A stretch of DNA of 64,000 bases from contig NZ_CP060034.1 of NCBI RefSeq assembly GCF_023208195.1, positions 2,604,001 to 2,668,000 on the forward strand, written 5' to 3'. The notes under the pieces were generated by a model. That model was not told the origin of the DNA. It saw only the letters and a program-made list of their open reading frames with translations, and did not search any database. This stretch comes from Nocardioides sp. InS609-2 (lineage in GTDB: Bacteria > Actinomycetota > Actinomycetes > Propionibacteriales > Nocardioidaceae). Positions 56,451-64,000 of the stretch are shown here, one piece after another. The position numbers and the translations under genes are program-made. How positions within the stretch are numbered: the stretch's first letter is position 1; each line of letters opens with the position of its first letter.

Positions 56451-58616
56451 TCACGGGAGGATCGAGCGGGGGTTGGCCCACGCCAGCCACCGCCGCCACC
56501 GCGGCACGGGCTCCCCGACGCGGCGGCGTACGTCGGTCATCAGCGACCAATAGACATCGGCGTCGGAGGCGGTCGGCTCGTCGCGGGCGAAAATCTGTGC
56601 GTCGGCGATGACCGCCAGCGCCGGGTCGACACCGAGCGCCGTGGCCTGGGCCGGCCGCGTCGTACGCGCGGGCACGTCGAGGCCGAGGTCGCGGGCGCGG
56701 TCGACGAGCTCCTGCCAGGCGCCGGCGAAGCGCAGGGAGGGGCGGGTGGCGCGCTGACGGCGGAGGCGGCGCCACCACTTCGCGACGAGTACGACGCCGA
56801 GGAGCACCACCGGCAGCAACGCCAACGGCCAGCGGGGCAGCGGGGTATCGGGCTGGTCCCGGTCCTTTTCACCGGCCTGCTCATCGCGCGGCTGGTCCTG
56901 CTGGGTCTGGTCCTCGTCGTCGCGATCGACGTTGCGGGGCACCGTGAAGGCGGGCGGGGGAGGGTTGGTGCGTGGCGGCGGCCGGCGAGACATGAACGCC
57001 TCGGTGGGGATCGTGCGCCAGAGGCCGTCGTTGGTGCGCACCTCGATCCACGCCTGCACGTCGCTTCCGAAGACCTGCCCGTCGCCCGGCACCACCGCTC
57101 CTATGACGACTCGTGCAGGGATGCGCAGCCGGGAGGCGATCAGCGCCATGAGGGAGGCGTACTGCTCGTCGTTGCCCACCATCCGCGGCGCGTAGACGAA
57201 GCCCTTGCCGAGCCGTTGGGTCGACTGGCCGGCGAGGTAGACCTGCCCGTCGGGCTCGAGTCCGTCGGAGTAGTAGCCCCGGGTGCGCAACACCCTCGCG
57301 GCCTGCATCAGCGCCTGCATCGGGAAGGCAGCACCCTGGGTCCAGACCAGGATCGGGCCGCCGAAGTACTCCGCCTGCTCGAATGCTGTGGGCTCGACGA
57401 AGCCGGACGGGAAGGACCTCTCGCTGAACCGGTCCTTCGGGATCCGGGTGTCGTACTCCAGCTGGTCGCGCACCGTCAGGTCGCTGGTCATCAGCGCCGA
57501 CGACGACGCCAGGTTGATCCGCATCTCGTCCAGACGGCTGTCACCCGCGCGCGTCAACCCGGCATCGACCGACTGCGGCGACCCGACCAGCGGCACCCAC
57601 GGGCTGTCCCAGTCGCGGCTCACGCGCAGCGAGACGTACGCCCGCTTGCCCGTCGCCTGGTTCTCGAAGTGGTCAGAGATGTGCAGGTAGCGATCGTCGT
57701 ACCGTGACGGGTCGGTGCCGTTGCCGGCGTACCAGTGCCGGCCGTCGTACTGGTCGAGCGTCGCGAAGCGCACCCGGCCGCCCGTCGGCGCCCCGCGCAG
57801 CGTCATCAGCAGCCGGTCGTGCAGGTTGTTGGCCGCACCGGGCTGGTCGGTGAACCGCCGGAAGTCGTCGAGTGGCGTCCGAACTGCAGCCGCGTCGTAC
57901 GCACCGATGTGGTTGCGCAGCAGCAGTCGGTCGGCCGTGTCGCCCGCGTCGCCGGTCAGTGTGTACGCCGTCCCGGCAGCAAGGGCGAGGACGACCGTGG
58001 CAGGCACAAGCCGTTCGAGGCGGCCGCCCCACGAGTCGGCCGGGGGCCTGGGGTGCGCGACAACCCGGCGGCTGCGGAGGCCGATCCAGAGTGTGGCGAC
58101 GACGGCGAACGCGGCGGCGTAGGGCAGCGAGGTGAAGCCCTGCCGCCCCAGGACCAGCACCACCACGAAGGCGGCCATGAGCGGCAGCACCGGCACCACG
58201 ACCCGCCGGGTGTGCAGGGCGATACCGCCGGCCAGCCCGCTGCTCAGCAGCGCGACGGCGTACGGCGGGAGCAGCAGGGTGCCTTCGCCGGCGACGGTCG
58301 GGTGGGTGCCGGCCAGGTCGGCCCAGCAGGAGATCGTGGCGGCGATCGAGTCGCCGATGAACGTCACGCCGGGCGGCGCCTGGGTGGCGACGACACCGGC
58401 GGTGAGCACGTAGAGCCCAAGCAGCGCGGGCACATGGATCCACATCGACAAGTTGAGCGTGCCAGTGAAGACCGAGACGCCGAGACCGAGCGCGAGACCG
58501 ATCAGGGCGACGACGACCCAGCTGTAGGAGTCGTAGGTGGAGTCCCACGCGGCCAGTGCGCACGCAGTCAGCGCTGCGGTCAGCACCATGTCGAGGTTGG
58601 GCCGGGACTCGGTCAT
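56451..58616 (-). CDS. Transglutaminase-like membrane protein (TgpA type) with replaced catalytic residues
   Basis: A 721-residue protein. Several membrane spans in the first 210 residues, then an extracytoplasmic transglutaminase-like domain, one more span near 600 and a cytoplasmic DUF4129-like tail. The fold is clear (GNDEQYASLMALIASRLRIP and DVQAWIEVRTNDGLWRTI), but the cysteine of the family's CEQFA is Asp, the histidine of HAWVEV is Gln, and the DP of the last strand is not kept. So it is probably not an active transglutaminase. It overlaps the DUF58 gene (ATGA) in a MoxR-DUF58-TgpA operon. Confidence 0.85.
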   Translation of the reverse strand: MTESRPNLDMVLTAALTACALAAWDSTYDSYSWVVVALIGLALGLGVSVFTGTLNLSMWIHVPALLGLYVLTAGVVATQAPPGVTFIGDSIAATISCWADLAGTHPTVAGEGTLLLPPYAVALLSSGLAGGIALHTRRVVVPVLPLMAAFVVVLVLGRQGFTSLPYAAAFAVVATLWIGLRSRRVVAHPRPPADSWGGRLERLVPATVVLALAAGTAYTLTGDAGDTADRLLLRNHIGAYDAAAVRTPLDDFRRFTDQPGAANNLHDRLLMTLRGAPTGGRVRFATLDQYDGRHWYAGNGTDPSRYDDRYLHISDHFENQATGKRAYVSLRVSRDWDSPWVPLVGSPQSVDAGLTRAGDSRLDEMRINLASSSALMTSDLTVRDQLEYDTRIPKDRFSERSFPSGFVEPTAFEQAEYFGGPILVWTQGAAFPMQALMQAARVLRTRGYYSDGLEPDGQVYLAGQSTQRLGKGFVYAPRMVGNDEQYASLMALIASRLRIPARVVIGAVVPGDGQVFGSDVQAWIEVRTNDGLWRTIPTEAFMSRRPPPRTNPPPPAFTVPRNVDRDDEDQTQQDQPRDEQAGEKDRDQPDTPLPRWPLALLPVVLLGVVLVAKWWRRLRRQRATRPSLRFAGAWQELVDRARDLGLDVPARTTRPAQATALGVDPALAVIADAQIFARDEPTASDADVYWSLMTDVRRRVGEPVPRWRRWLAWANPRSILP

Positions 58617-59776
58617 CGGCCGAACCGCGCGAGTCCGTTGAGCATGGCCGGCAGGTCGTCCAGCGCGGTCAGCGTGAACCCGCCGAGCTCGCCGATGCCC
58701 ACCCGCAGCTCACCGTCGGGCCGGTCGACCGAGATCGCGATGGTGCGTACCCCGGCCGGGAACTCCCGCGCCGCCCGCATCAGCGTCTCGTCGGCGCGCA
58801 CGCCACCTTTACGGCCGGTGATCAGGACCAGCAGCGACGTGTCGGGCGCCAGCGTCATCGCCTGTCGCGCGGCCCCGAGCAGGCCAAGGCCGCCGAGGTG
58901 GGCCCGGCAGCACGCGTCGAGGAGCGTCCCCGGGTCACCGAACGCCTGTTGTACGCCGCACACCAGCGCCGTCTCGTAGTCGTCGATGCCCGCACGCACG
59001 ATGAGCGACGCCGCCGCCTGCAGCGCGAGCTCGAAGTCCTCCGCATCGAGGTACGCATCGCGCGCGTCGTCGACCACGACGCACGCGTGGCTGCGCCGGG
59101 TGTCGTGGTACTGCCGCACCAGCAGCTCACCGGCCCTCGCAGAGGACCGCCAGTGCACGTGGCGGAGGTCGTCCCCGGGGACGTACTCACGCAACGCATG
59201 GAAGGCCAGGTCGGTCATCGAGGTCTGGTCGCTCGGCACACCCTCGAGGTCGTGCAGGCCGCCGGGCGGCAGCGGCTGCAGCCCGACGATCCGCGGCCGC
59301 ACGTAGAACTCCACCGGATCGGCCCAGCGCTGCTCGCGGCGCAAGAGGCCGAGCGGGTCGGCGCGGGTGCCCCACACCGGTCCGATGTCGACGACGCCGC
59401 GGCGCTCGGTGGGCACGTCGACCTCCTCGGCCGCCGGTCGCCCCCGGCGCAGCAGGGGCAGGCGCAGGTAGGTCTGCCGGTGCTCGACCGGGATCCGCAC
59501 GGTCGGGTGCAGCAGGGGGGCGGGCAGCAGGTTGGTGACCTCGAGCCGGGCCAGGCCGCGGCCACCGGCGGTGGTGTGCCGGGGCTGCACGCTGAGCCTG
59601 GCGTCGACGCGGGTCGGCAGCACCGCGAAGGGTACGGCGATCACGAGCGCGACCATGCCCGCGAGCCCGATCAGCCGCAGCTCGCCCAGGCCGGTCGCCT
59701 GCCCCGCGACCAGCGCCAGGGCAGAGAGCATCGCTACGGCCCATCCCGCAGGTGTGACGATCCTGAACGCCCGCAC
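58613..59776 (-). CDS. DUF58 domain protein
   Basis: A 387-residue protein: two N-terminal membrane spans (about 10-55), then a long cytoplasmic or extracytoplasmic part containing the DUF58 signature LREYVPGDDLRHVHWRSSARAGELLVRQY and a vWA-like region (ACVVVDDARDAY). It normally works with a MoxR ATPase. Genes are tightly packed: the GTG at 59776 is 11 bases after moxR, and the end overlaps the transglutaminase-like gene by four. Confidence 0.9.
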   Translation of the reverse strand: MRAFRIVTPAGWAVAMLSALALVAGQATGLGELRLIGLAGMVALVIAVPFAVLPTRVDARLSVQPRHTTAGGRGLARLEVTNLLPAPLLHPTVRIPVEHRQTYLRLPLLRRGRPAAEEVDVPTERRGVVDIGPVWGTRADPLGLLRREQRWADPVEFYVRPRIVGLQPLPPGGLHDLEGVPSDQTSMTDLAFHALREYVPGDDLRHVHWRSSARAGELLVRQYHDTRRSHACVVVDDARDAYLDAEDFELALQAAASLIVRAGIDDYETALVCGVQQAFGDPGTLLDACCRAHLGGLGLLGAARQAMTLAPDTSLLVLITGRKGGVRADETLMRAAREFPAGVRTIAISVDRPDGELRVGIGELGGFTLTALDDLPAMLNGLARFGR

Positions 59777-59787
59777 GAGCAGCCCGG

Positions 59788-60753
59788 TCAGGCCCGGTCG
59801 ACCGGAGGCTCGACCGCTGCGAGCAGGTCGGTGATCACGTCGTGGACACCGATGCCGCTGAACGTGGCCTGCGGGTCGAGCAGCAGCCGGTGGCAGAGCA
59901 CCGGGTGGGCGAGCGTGGTGACATCGGCGGGGGTGACCGCGGTGCGGCCGGTGGAGATCGCCCAGGTCTTGGCGACCCGGATCATCGCCAGCGCGCCGCG
60001 CGCCGACAGGCCCATCCGCACGTGCGGACGCCCGCGCGAGGCCTCGGCGAGCTGCCGGACGTAGCGGACGATGGCGCGGTCGACGTACACCTCGTCGGCG
60101 AGCGCGCTCATCTCGCGCACCAGGTCGCCGCTGGCCACCGGCGACACCAGGGCGGCTCGGTCGCGGATGTTGGCGCCCAGCAGCAGCTCCTCGGTGGACT
60201 CGGCATCGGGGTAGCCGACGCTGGTCTTCATCAGGAAGCGGTCGAGCTGGGCCTCGGGGAGGCGGTAGGTGCCGGCCTGCTCGATGGGGTTCTGGGTGGC
60301 GATGACCATGAAGGGGCGGGGTACGTCGTGCGCGATGCCGTCCACGGTGACGTGACCCTCCTCCATCACCTCGAGCAGCGCGGCCTGGGTCTTGGGGGAG
60401 GCACGGTTGATCTCGTCGGCCAGCACGATGTCATGGAAGATCGGTCCCTGGTGGAACTCGAAGGTGCCCTTGTGCTGGTCGTAGACGGTGACGCCGGTGA
60501 CGTCGGTCGGCAGCAGGTCGGGGGTGAACTGGATGCGCGCGTGCGTGCCCTCGATGGTGTTGGAGAGCGCCCGGGCCAGCATGGTCTTGCCGGTGCCGGG
60601 CAGGTCCTCGAGCAACAGGTGACCCTCGGCGAGCAGGCAGGTCAGCGAGAGCCGGACGACGTGGTCCTTGCCGAGCACGGCCTTGCCGATGTTGGCCGTC
60701 ATCTGGTCGAACGCGTCGCGGAAGCGCTCGGCCTGAGCGGTCGTGATCGTCAT
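59788..60753 (-). CDS. MoxR-family AAA+ ATPase
   Basis: A 321-residue ATPase. Walker A LEDLPGTGKTMLARAL, Walker B DIVLADEINRASPKTQAALLEVMEE, sensor region MVIATQNPIEQAGTYRLPEAQLDRF. MoxR proteins act as chaperones for vWA partners, here presumably the DUF58 protein. I start at the ATG at 60753, with GGGGGA upstream, instead of the longer frame to 60792. First gene of the operon that ends with the transglutaminase-like and probably the galactose-oxidase-like genes. Confidence 0.93.
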   Translation of the reverse strand: MTITTAQAERFRDAFDQMTANIGKAVLGKDHVVRLSLTCLLAEGHLLLEDLPGTGKTMLARALSNTIEGTHARIQFTPDLLPTDVTGVTVYDQHKGTFEFHQGPIFHDIVLADEINRASPKTQAALLEVMEEGHVTVDGIAHDVPRPFMVIATQNPIEQAGTYRLPEAQLDRFLMKTSVGYPDAESTEELLLGANIRDRAALVSPVASGDLVREMSALADEVYVDRAIVRYVRQLAEASRGRPHVRMGLSARGALAMIRVAKTWAISTGRTAVTPADVTTLAHPVLCHRLLLDPQATFSGIGVHDVITDLLAAVEPPVDRA

Positions 60754-60836
60754 TGGTCCCCCAGGTAAGCGGTGCGCGGTGTCGGTGCGCACCGAAGACT
60801 ACGACCCGGGAAAGGACACTGGCAGACTTGCCGCCC

Positions 60837-61793
60837 GTGCGTCCGGCTCTCGTCTCCCTGCTTCTCGCGTGCGGCCTGGCGCTCGCCGGATGTGGTGACG
60901 ACGCGGCTCCCACGATGGCCCCGTCGCTCGAAGGCGCGGACCCCCTGATCGCGTCGTACGACGCGGCGCGCGACGTCGCACCCGGTCGGGCCGCGCTGTC
61001 GCTGATCCCGGCGATCGCGACCACCATCACGATCACCGACTTCGACCGGGCGCGCGCCGAGCTCGGGCTGCCCGACCTGACGAGCGACGATCCGATGACC
61101 GACCGCAACGACTTCTGGGAGCGGGCGCCGCAGGAGACGGTGCTGCTCACCGAGGGTTTGCTGCGCGAGCAGAACTCACGGTTCATGCTCGACCACGGCT
61201 TCACCCAGGACGACGTCGACTGGGAGGCGCACTGGGTCACGCCGGAGGGGCCGGGCTGGGTGCTCGCGTTCCGGTCCGACCTGCCGTTCGGCCGGGTCGC
61301 CGGCGCGGTGGCCGAGGGCGTGGGTCCGTTGAAGGGCGCGACGGCCGACGCCGAGCGACACCTGCTGTCGGTTGGCCTGGCCGGTGAGGACGACGAGGTG
61401 TGGGGCGACCGTGCCGATGCGCGGGACCTCACGACGGCGGTGCCGGCGGAGTCGACGTACCTCCGGGTCGGCTGCGTGCCGCCCGCCACCGCACTGGCCA
61501 CGCACGACGTGACCGCCTTCGATGACCTCGAGGCCTTCTCCGTGTCGTACGGCGACGGGCTGGGCACCGCGCGGCTCGGACCCGACCGGGCCGACCTGTT
61601 CGAACGCTCCGCTCTCGCGACGGACGCCCCGACCTCCGGCCCGATCGGGTTCGGCGACGCCTTCGAGAACGCCGTGGCCGACCCGTCGACCGGCCGGATC
61701 GGCTGGGACGTGCGCAACCCGCGCGTGGCCGCCGCGCTGACGCTGACCGACGGGCTCCCGTGGGCGGTGTGCAACGAGGCCGAGCCTGATTGA
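60837..61793 (+). CDS. Lipoprotein of unknown function
   Basis: A 318-residue lipoprotein: short signal (MRPALVSLLLACGLALAGC) with lipobox LAGC and Cys19. The mature protein shows no domain I recognise; two further cysteines (VGCVPPA and AVCNEA) may form a disulfide. The GTG at 60837 is chosen since the longer frame to 60753 would cover the moxR start and lacks a signal peptide; CAGACT lies eight bases upstream. It is divergent from moxR. Confidence 0.72.
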   Translation: MRPALVSLLLACGLALAGCGDDAAPTMAPSLEGADPLIASYDAARDVAPGRAALSLIPAIATTITITDFDRARAELGLPDLTSDDPMTDRNDFWERAPQETVLLTEGLLREQNSRFMLDHGFTQDDVDWEAHWVTPEGPGWVLAFRSDLPFGRVAGAVAEGVGPLKGATADAERHLLSVGLAGEDDEVWGDRADARDLTTAVPAESTYLRVGCVPPATALATHDVTAFDDLEAFSVSYGDGLGTARLGPDRADLFERSALATDAPTSGPIGFGDAFENAVADPSTGRIGWDVRNPRVAAALTLTDGLPWAVCNEAEPD

Positions 61794-61848
61794 GCATGCC
61801 CATGCAGGAGCCGACCGGGCTCTGAGGTCGCCTCGTTAGGCTTCCGGC

Positions 61849-62622
61849 GTGACCCCGCCCCGCCTGCCTCTGCTGCTGAGGCCGAGGGCGCTGGGGGTGC
61901 ACGCGCTCGCGCTGGTGCTCCTCGCGGCCGCCGTCGCGCTGGGGTTCTGGCAGCTCGGCGCGTGGCAGGCCCAGCGCACCGCCGAGGCCACCGACCTGAC
62001 CCGCACCGAGCCGATGTCGCTCACCGAGACGATGGGTCCCGACGACCCGTTCCCCGGCAACCGGGTCGGGCAGCCGGTCACCGTCGCGGGCAGCTGGGTG
62101 CCGAGCGGCACGGTCTACGTCGAGGGCCGGAAGCATGGCGGCCAGGACGGCGTCTGGGCGGTCACGCCGCTCGCCGTCACCGGGCAGGCCGACTCGGCGC
62201 TGCTGGTGGTGCGCGGCTGGGCGGCCACGGTGGCCGACGCGGGGTCGCCGCCGACCGGTGAGGCAATGGTGACCGCCTGGCTCCAGCCACCCGACGGCAC
62301 CGGTCAGCTCGACAGCGACCCGACCGACGACGTACTCCCGCAGCTGCGGATCGCCGACGCCATCCAGCACGTCGACCAGGACCTGTACGGCGCCTACGCG
62401 GTCGTCGACCCGCAGGCCGCGCAGTCGAACGCCGGCAACGAGGCGCTCGCGCCGGCCGATCTCGAGCAGCTGCCGGACGCCAGCCGGTTCACCGCGCTGC
62501 GCAACCTGCTCTACGCGATCGAGTGGTGGTTCTTCGGCGCGTTCGCGGCGTTCATCTGGTGGCGCTGGATGCGCGACGAGCTGGCCCACACCGGGGACGG
62601 TGCGGGCGACTCGGTAGTTTGA
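61849..62622 (+). CDS. SURF1 family protein (cytochrome oxidase assembly)
   Basis: A 257-residue protein with a membrane span at each end (about 14-34 and 225-245) and a beta-rich middle; the pattern LGFWQLGAWQAQR, VTVAGSW, VYVEGRKHGG and LLVVRGWA is typical of SURF1/Shy1. It assists cytochrome c oxidase assembly. GTG at 61849, six bases after TAGGCT (61837-61842), leaderless type. Confidence 0.9.
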   Translation: MTPPRLPLLLRPRALGVHALALVLLAAAVALGFWQLGAWQAQRTAEATDLTRTEPMSLTETMGPDDPFPGNRVGQPVTVAGSWVPSGTVYVEGRKHGGQDGVWAVTPLAVTGQADSALLVVRGWAATVADAGSPPTGEAMVTAWLQPPDGTGQLDSDPTDDVLPQLRIADAIQHVDQDLYGAYAVVDPQAAQSNAGNEALAPADLEQLPDASRFTALRNLLYAIEWWFFGAFAAFIWWRWMRDELAHTGDGAGDSVV

Positions 62623-62626
62623 CGTG

Positions 62627-63004
62627 GTGCGCAAGCTCTTCACGACCTACCGCGTCCTGGCCCTCGTCGTGGGTCTCCTGCTCGTCGCCCTGGCCGCCGG
62701 CATGGTGCTCAAATACGGCCACAACGTGATTGACGCAGCCGCGTGGGCCAAGGGCGGTGACCTCCAGAGCTTCGGCGACAGCCTCACCGGCGTCGTGGCG
62801 CTGATCCACGGCTGGGTCTACATCGTCTACGTCGTGGTGGCGTTCCTGCTCTCGCGCCGGGCCGGCTGGTCTCTCCAGTTCCTACTGGTGATGCTGCTGG
62901 CGGGCCTGATCCCGCTGCTCATCTTCTGGGTGGAGCACCGCGTCACGACCCGCCTGCGCGCCGAGCACCCCGAGCTCCAGCCCCCGGCACGAGTCGCCGG
63001 GTGA
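62627..63004 (+). CDS. DUF3817 membrane protein
   Basis: A 125-residue protein with three hydrophobic segments (about 8-28, 55-75, 82-102); YRVLALVVGLLLVALAAGMVL and HGWVYIVYVVVAFLLS fit DUF3817. Function unknown. I use the GTG at 62627: TAGTTT at 62615-62620 lies six bases upstream, while the GTG at 62624 is closer. It overlaps the patatin-like gene by four bases (GTGA). Confidence 0.8.
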   Translation: MRKLFTTYRVLALVVGLLLVALAAGMVLKYGHNVIDAAAWAKGGDLQSFGDSLTGVVALIHGWVYIVYVVVAFLLSRRAGWSLQFLLVMLLAGLIPLLIFWVEHRVTTRLRAEHPELQPPARVAG

Positions 63005-63834
63005 CCACCGCGTTCGTGCTGGGCGGCGGCGGCGTCCTCGGTGCGGTCGAGGTCGGCATGCTGCGCGCCCTGCTCGAACGCGGGATCTTGCCCGACCTCG
63101 TCCTCGGCACCAGCGTCGGCGCCCTCAACGGCGCGATGGTCGCCCGCGACCCCACGCTCTCCGTGATCGAACGCCTCACCGAGCTGTGGCACGACACCTC
63201 CCGCTCGCGAGACGTGTACGGCGACCGTCCGCTGCGCACGGTCCGCCGGGTGATCTCCACGGGCACCCACGCGTACTCCGCCAGGCCGTTGAGCCGCCGG
63301 CTGCGCGAGGAGTTCGGCGACCTCACGTTCGAGGAGCTGCCGGTGCGGTTCCAGGTGTGTGCGGCCAGCATCGAACGGGCCGCCGAGCACTGGTTCTCCA
63401 CCGGCCCGGTGGTCGACGCGGTGGTCGCGAGCGCCGCCGTACCCGGACTGCTGCCGCCCGCCAAGGTCGTGACAGACCTCGGCGTCGAACATTTTCTCGA
63501 CGGCGGCATCGTCAACTCCATCCCGGTCGGCCGGGCGGCACAGCTCGGCGCGACCCGGATCTTCGTTCTCCAGGTCGGCCGCATCGACCGGCCGCTGACT
63601 CCGCCGAGCCGGCCGTGGGAGGTGGCCCGGGTGAGCTTCGAGATCGCCCGGCGGCACCGCTTCGCCCGCGAGATGGCCGAGCTGCCCGAGGGCGTGGTCG
63701 CGCACGTCCTGCCCGCTGCCGGTACGTCGGCGCGTGACGACTCGTTGCGGGCACACCGCGACTTCGACGGGATCCTGCGGCGCATCGACGCGACGTACGA
63801 GGCGAGCGTCGACTTCCTGGACGGCCTCGAATGA
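63001..63834 (+). CDS. Patatin-like phospholipase
   Basis: A 277-residue patatin-family lipid acyl hydrolase. Oxyanion hole GGGGVLGA (8-15), nucleophile elbow GTSVG with Ser38, and the dyad aspartate in FLDGGIVNSIPV. All active-site residues are present. No signal peptide, so it acts in the cytoplasm or on the inner face of the membrane. Its GTG start overlaps the DUF3817 stop and its stop overlaps the next gene's ATG (ATGA), so three genes are coupled. Confidence 0.92.
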   Translation: MTTAFVLGGGGVLGAVEVGMLRALLERGILPDLVLGTSVGALNGAMVARDPTLSVIERLTELWHDTSRSRDVYGDRPLRTVRRVISTGTHAYSARPLSRRLREEFGDLTFEELPVRFQVCAASIERAAEHWFSTGPVVDAVVASAAVPGLLPPAKVVTDLGVEHFLDGGIVNSIPVGRAAQLGATRIFVLQVGRIDRPLTPPSRPWEVARVSFEIARRHRFAREMAELPEGVVAHVLPAAGTSARDDSLRAHRDFDGILRRIDATYEASVDFLDGLE

Positions 63835-64000
63835 ACTGGGCGGTCCGGCGGCTGCTGGTCGCGCCCGCCCTGATCGGCCTGACCGCGCTGATCTGGATCA
63901 CCCTGCCGCTGTGGCTGATCGTCGCCGCGGCATTGTCGCCGCTCGTCGCGAAGGTGCTCCCGGGCAAGTGGCGGGCGCTGCGCGTGGGGTGGGTGGCGAT
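63831..64000 (+). CDS. Partial gene, hydrophobic N-terminus (acyltransferase possible)
   Basis: The first 56 codons of a gene running off the window. The ATG overlaps the patatin stop (ATGA). The peptide has two hydrophobic stretches (LLVAPALIGLTALIWITLPLW and an adjacent segment) then KVLPGKWRALRVGW. This resembles N-termini of lysophospholipid acyltransferases, which often neighbour patatin genes, but no catalytic motif is inside the window, so the function is unproven. Confidence 0.55.
   Translation, partial: MNWAVRRLLVAPALIGLTALIWITLPLWLIVAAALSPLVAKVLPGKWRALRVGWVA

Overview
The window reads as one contiguous piece of a high-GC actinobacterial chromosome around the replication origin. The gene content and order (dnaB, rplI-rpsR-ssb-rpsF, penicillin-binding protein, PadR regulator, ino1, CCA-adding enzyme, DUF6049 protein, murJ, sigM, trxB, trxA, parB, parA, rsmG, jag, yidC, yidD, rnpA, rpmH, dnaA, dnaN, gnd, recF, dciA-like, gyrB, gyrA, DUF3566 protein, tRNA-Ile, DLW-39-type peptide, tRNA-Ala) match what I know of Streptomyces and, in two separated blocks, Mycobacterium. 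Protein style and gene complement suggest a Nocardioides-like member of the Propionibacteriales; that placement is inference from memory, not from a search.

Layout. 1-4.7 kb: start of dnaB (partial), a MATE transporter, a small membrane protein and the ribosomal/ssb operon. 4.9-8.4 kb: membrane Ser/Thr kinase, SigE-type sigma factor with a membrane propeller-like partner, endonuclease IV. 8.5-16.1 kb: cell envelope (FemX-like transferase, alanine-racemase-like protein, GT87-type membrane transferase, class A penicillin-binding protein), then a PadR regulator and myo-inositol phosphate synthase. 16.2-21.5 kb: accessory stretch with a start-less ORF, a membrane-protein/GntR pair with a palindromic operator, an SRPBCC protein, and a protein combining a WXG100-like N-terminus with a beta-propeller, followed by a propeller lipoprotein. 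21.5-32.5 kb: CCA-adding enzyme, DUF6049 protein, MurJ, separate pseudokinase, SigM with its partner, thioredoxin system. 32.6-35.3 kb: GNAT, aminotransferase, acyltransferase. 35.4-53.6 kb: origin core. 53.8-64 kb: two tRNAs, the DLW-39-type gene, a copper-radical (galactose) oxidase-like protein, a MoxR-DUF58-transglutaminase-like operon, SURF1, DUF3817, patatin and a partial gene.

Working together: DnaA, DnaB, DnaN, RecF, gyrase and the DciA-like protein cover initiation and topology; ParA/ParB with three parS copies cover origin segregation; YidC/YidD/RnpA/RpmH/Jag/RsmG are the usual origin-linked set; MurJ, the pseudokinase, the penicillin-binding protein and FemX-like protein build the wall; the thioredoxin pair sits behind two near-identical SigR/SigH-type promoters.

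The most interesting signals are: parS and DnaA-box clusters embedded in the coding sequence for the N-terminal extension of ParA; perfect DnaA boxes upstream of dnaB and gyrB while the dnaA-dnaN gap carries only near matches; matched trxB/trxA stress promoters flanking two decayed genes; a WXG100-like/propeller protein; a transglutaminase-like protein whose catalytic residues are replaced; a bacterial galactose-oxidase-like protein with all radical-site residues at identical spacing to the fungal enzyme; and a recurrent TANNNT box 6-8 bases before start codons, which points to widespread leaderless transcripts. Several ORF starts were reassigned using that rule or Shine-Dalgarno sequences. 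No CRISPR array, insertion sequence or rRNA gene was seen.
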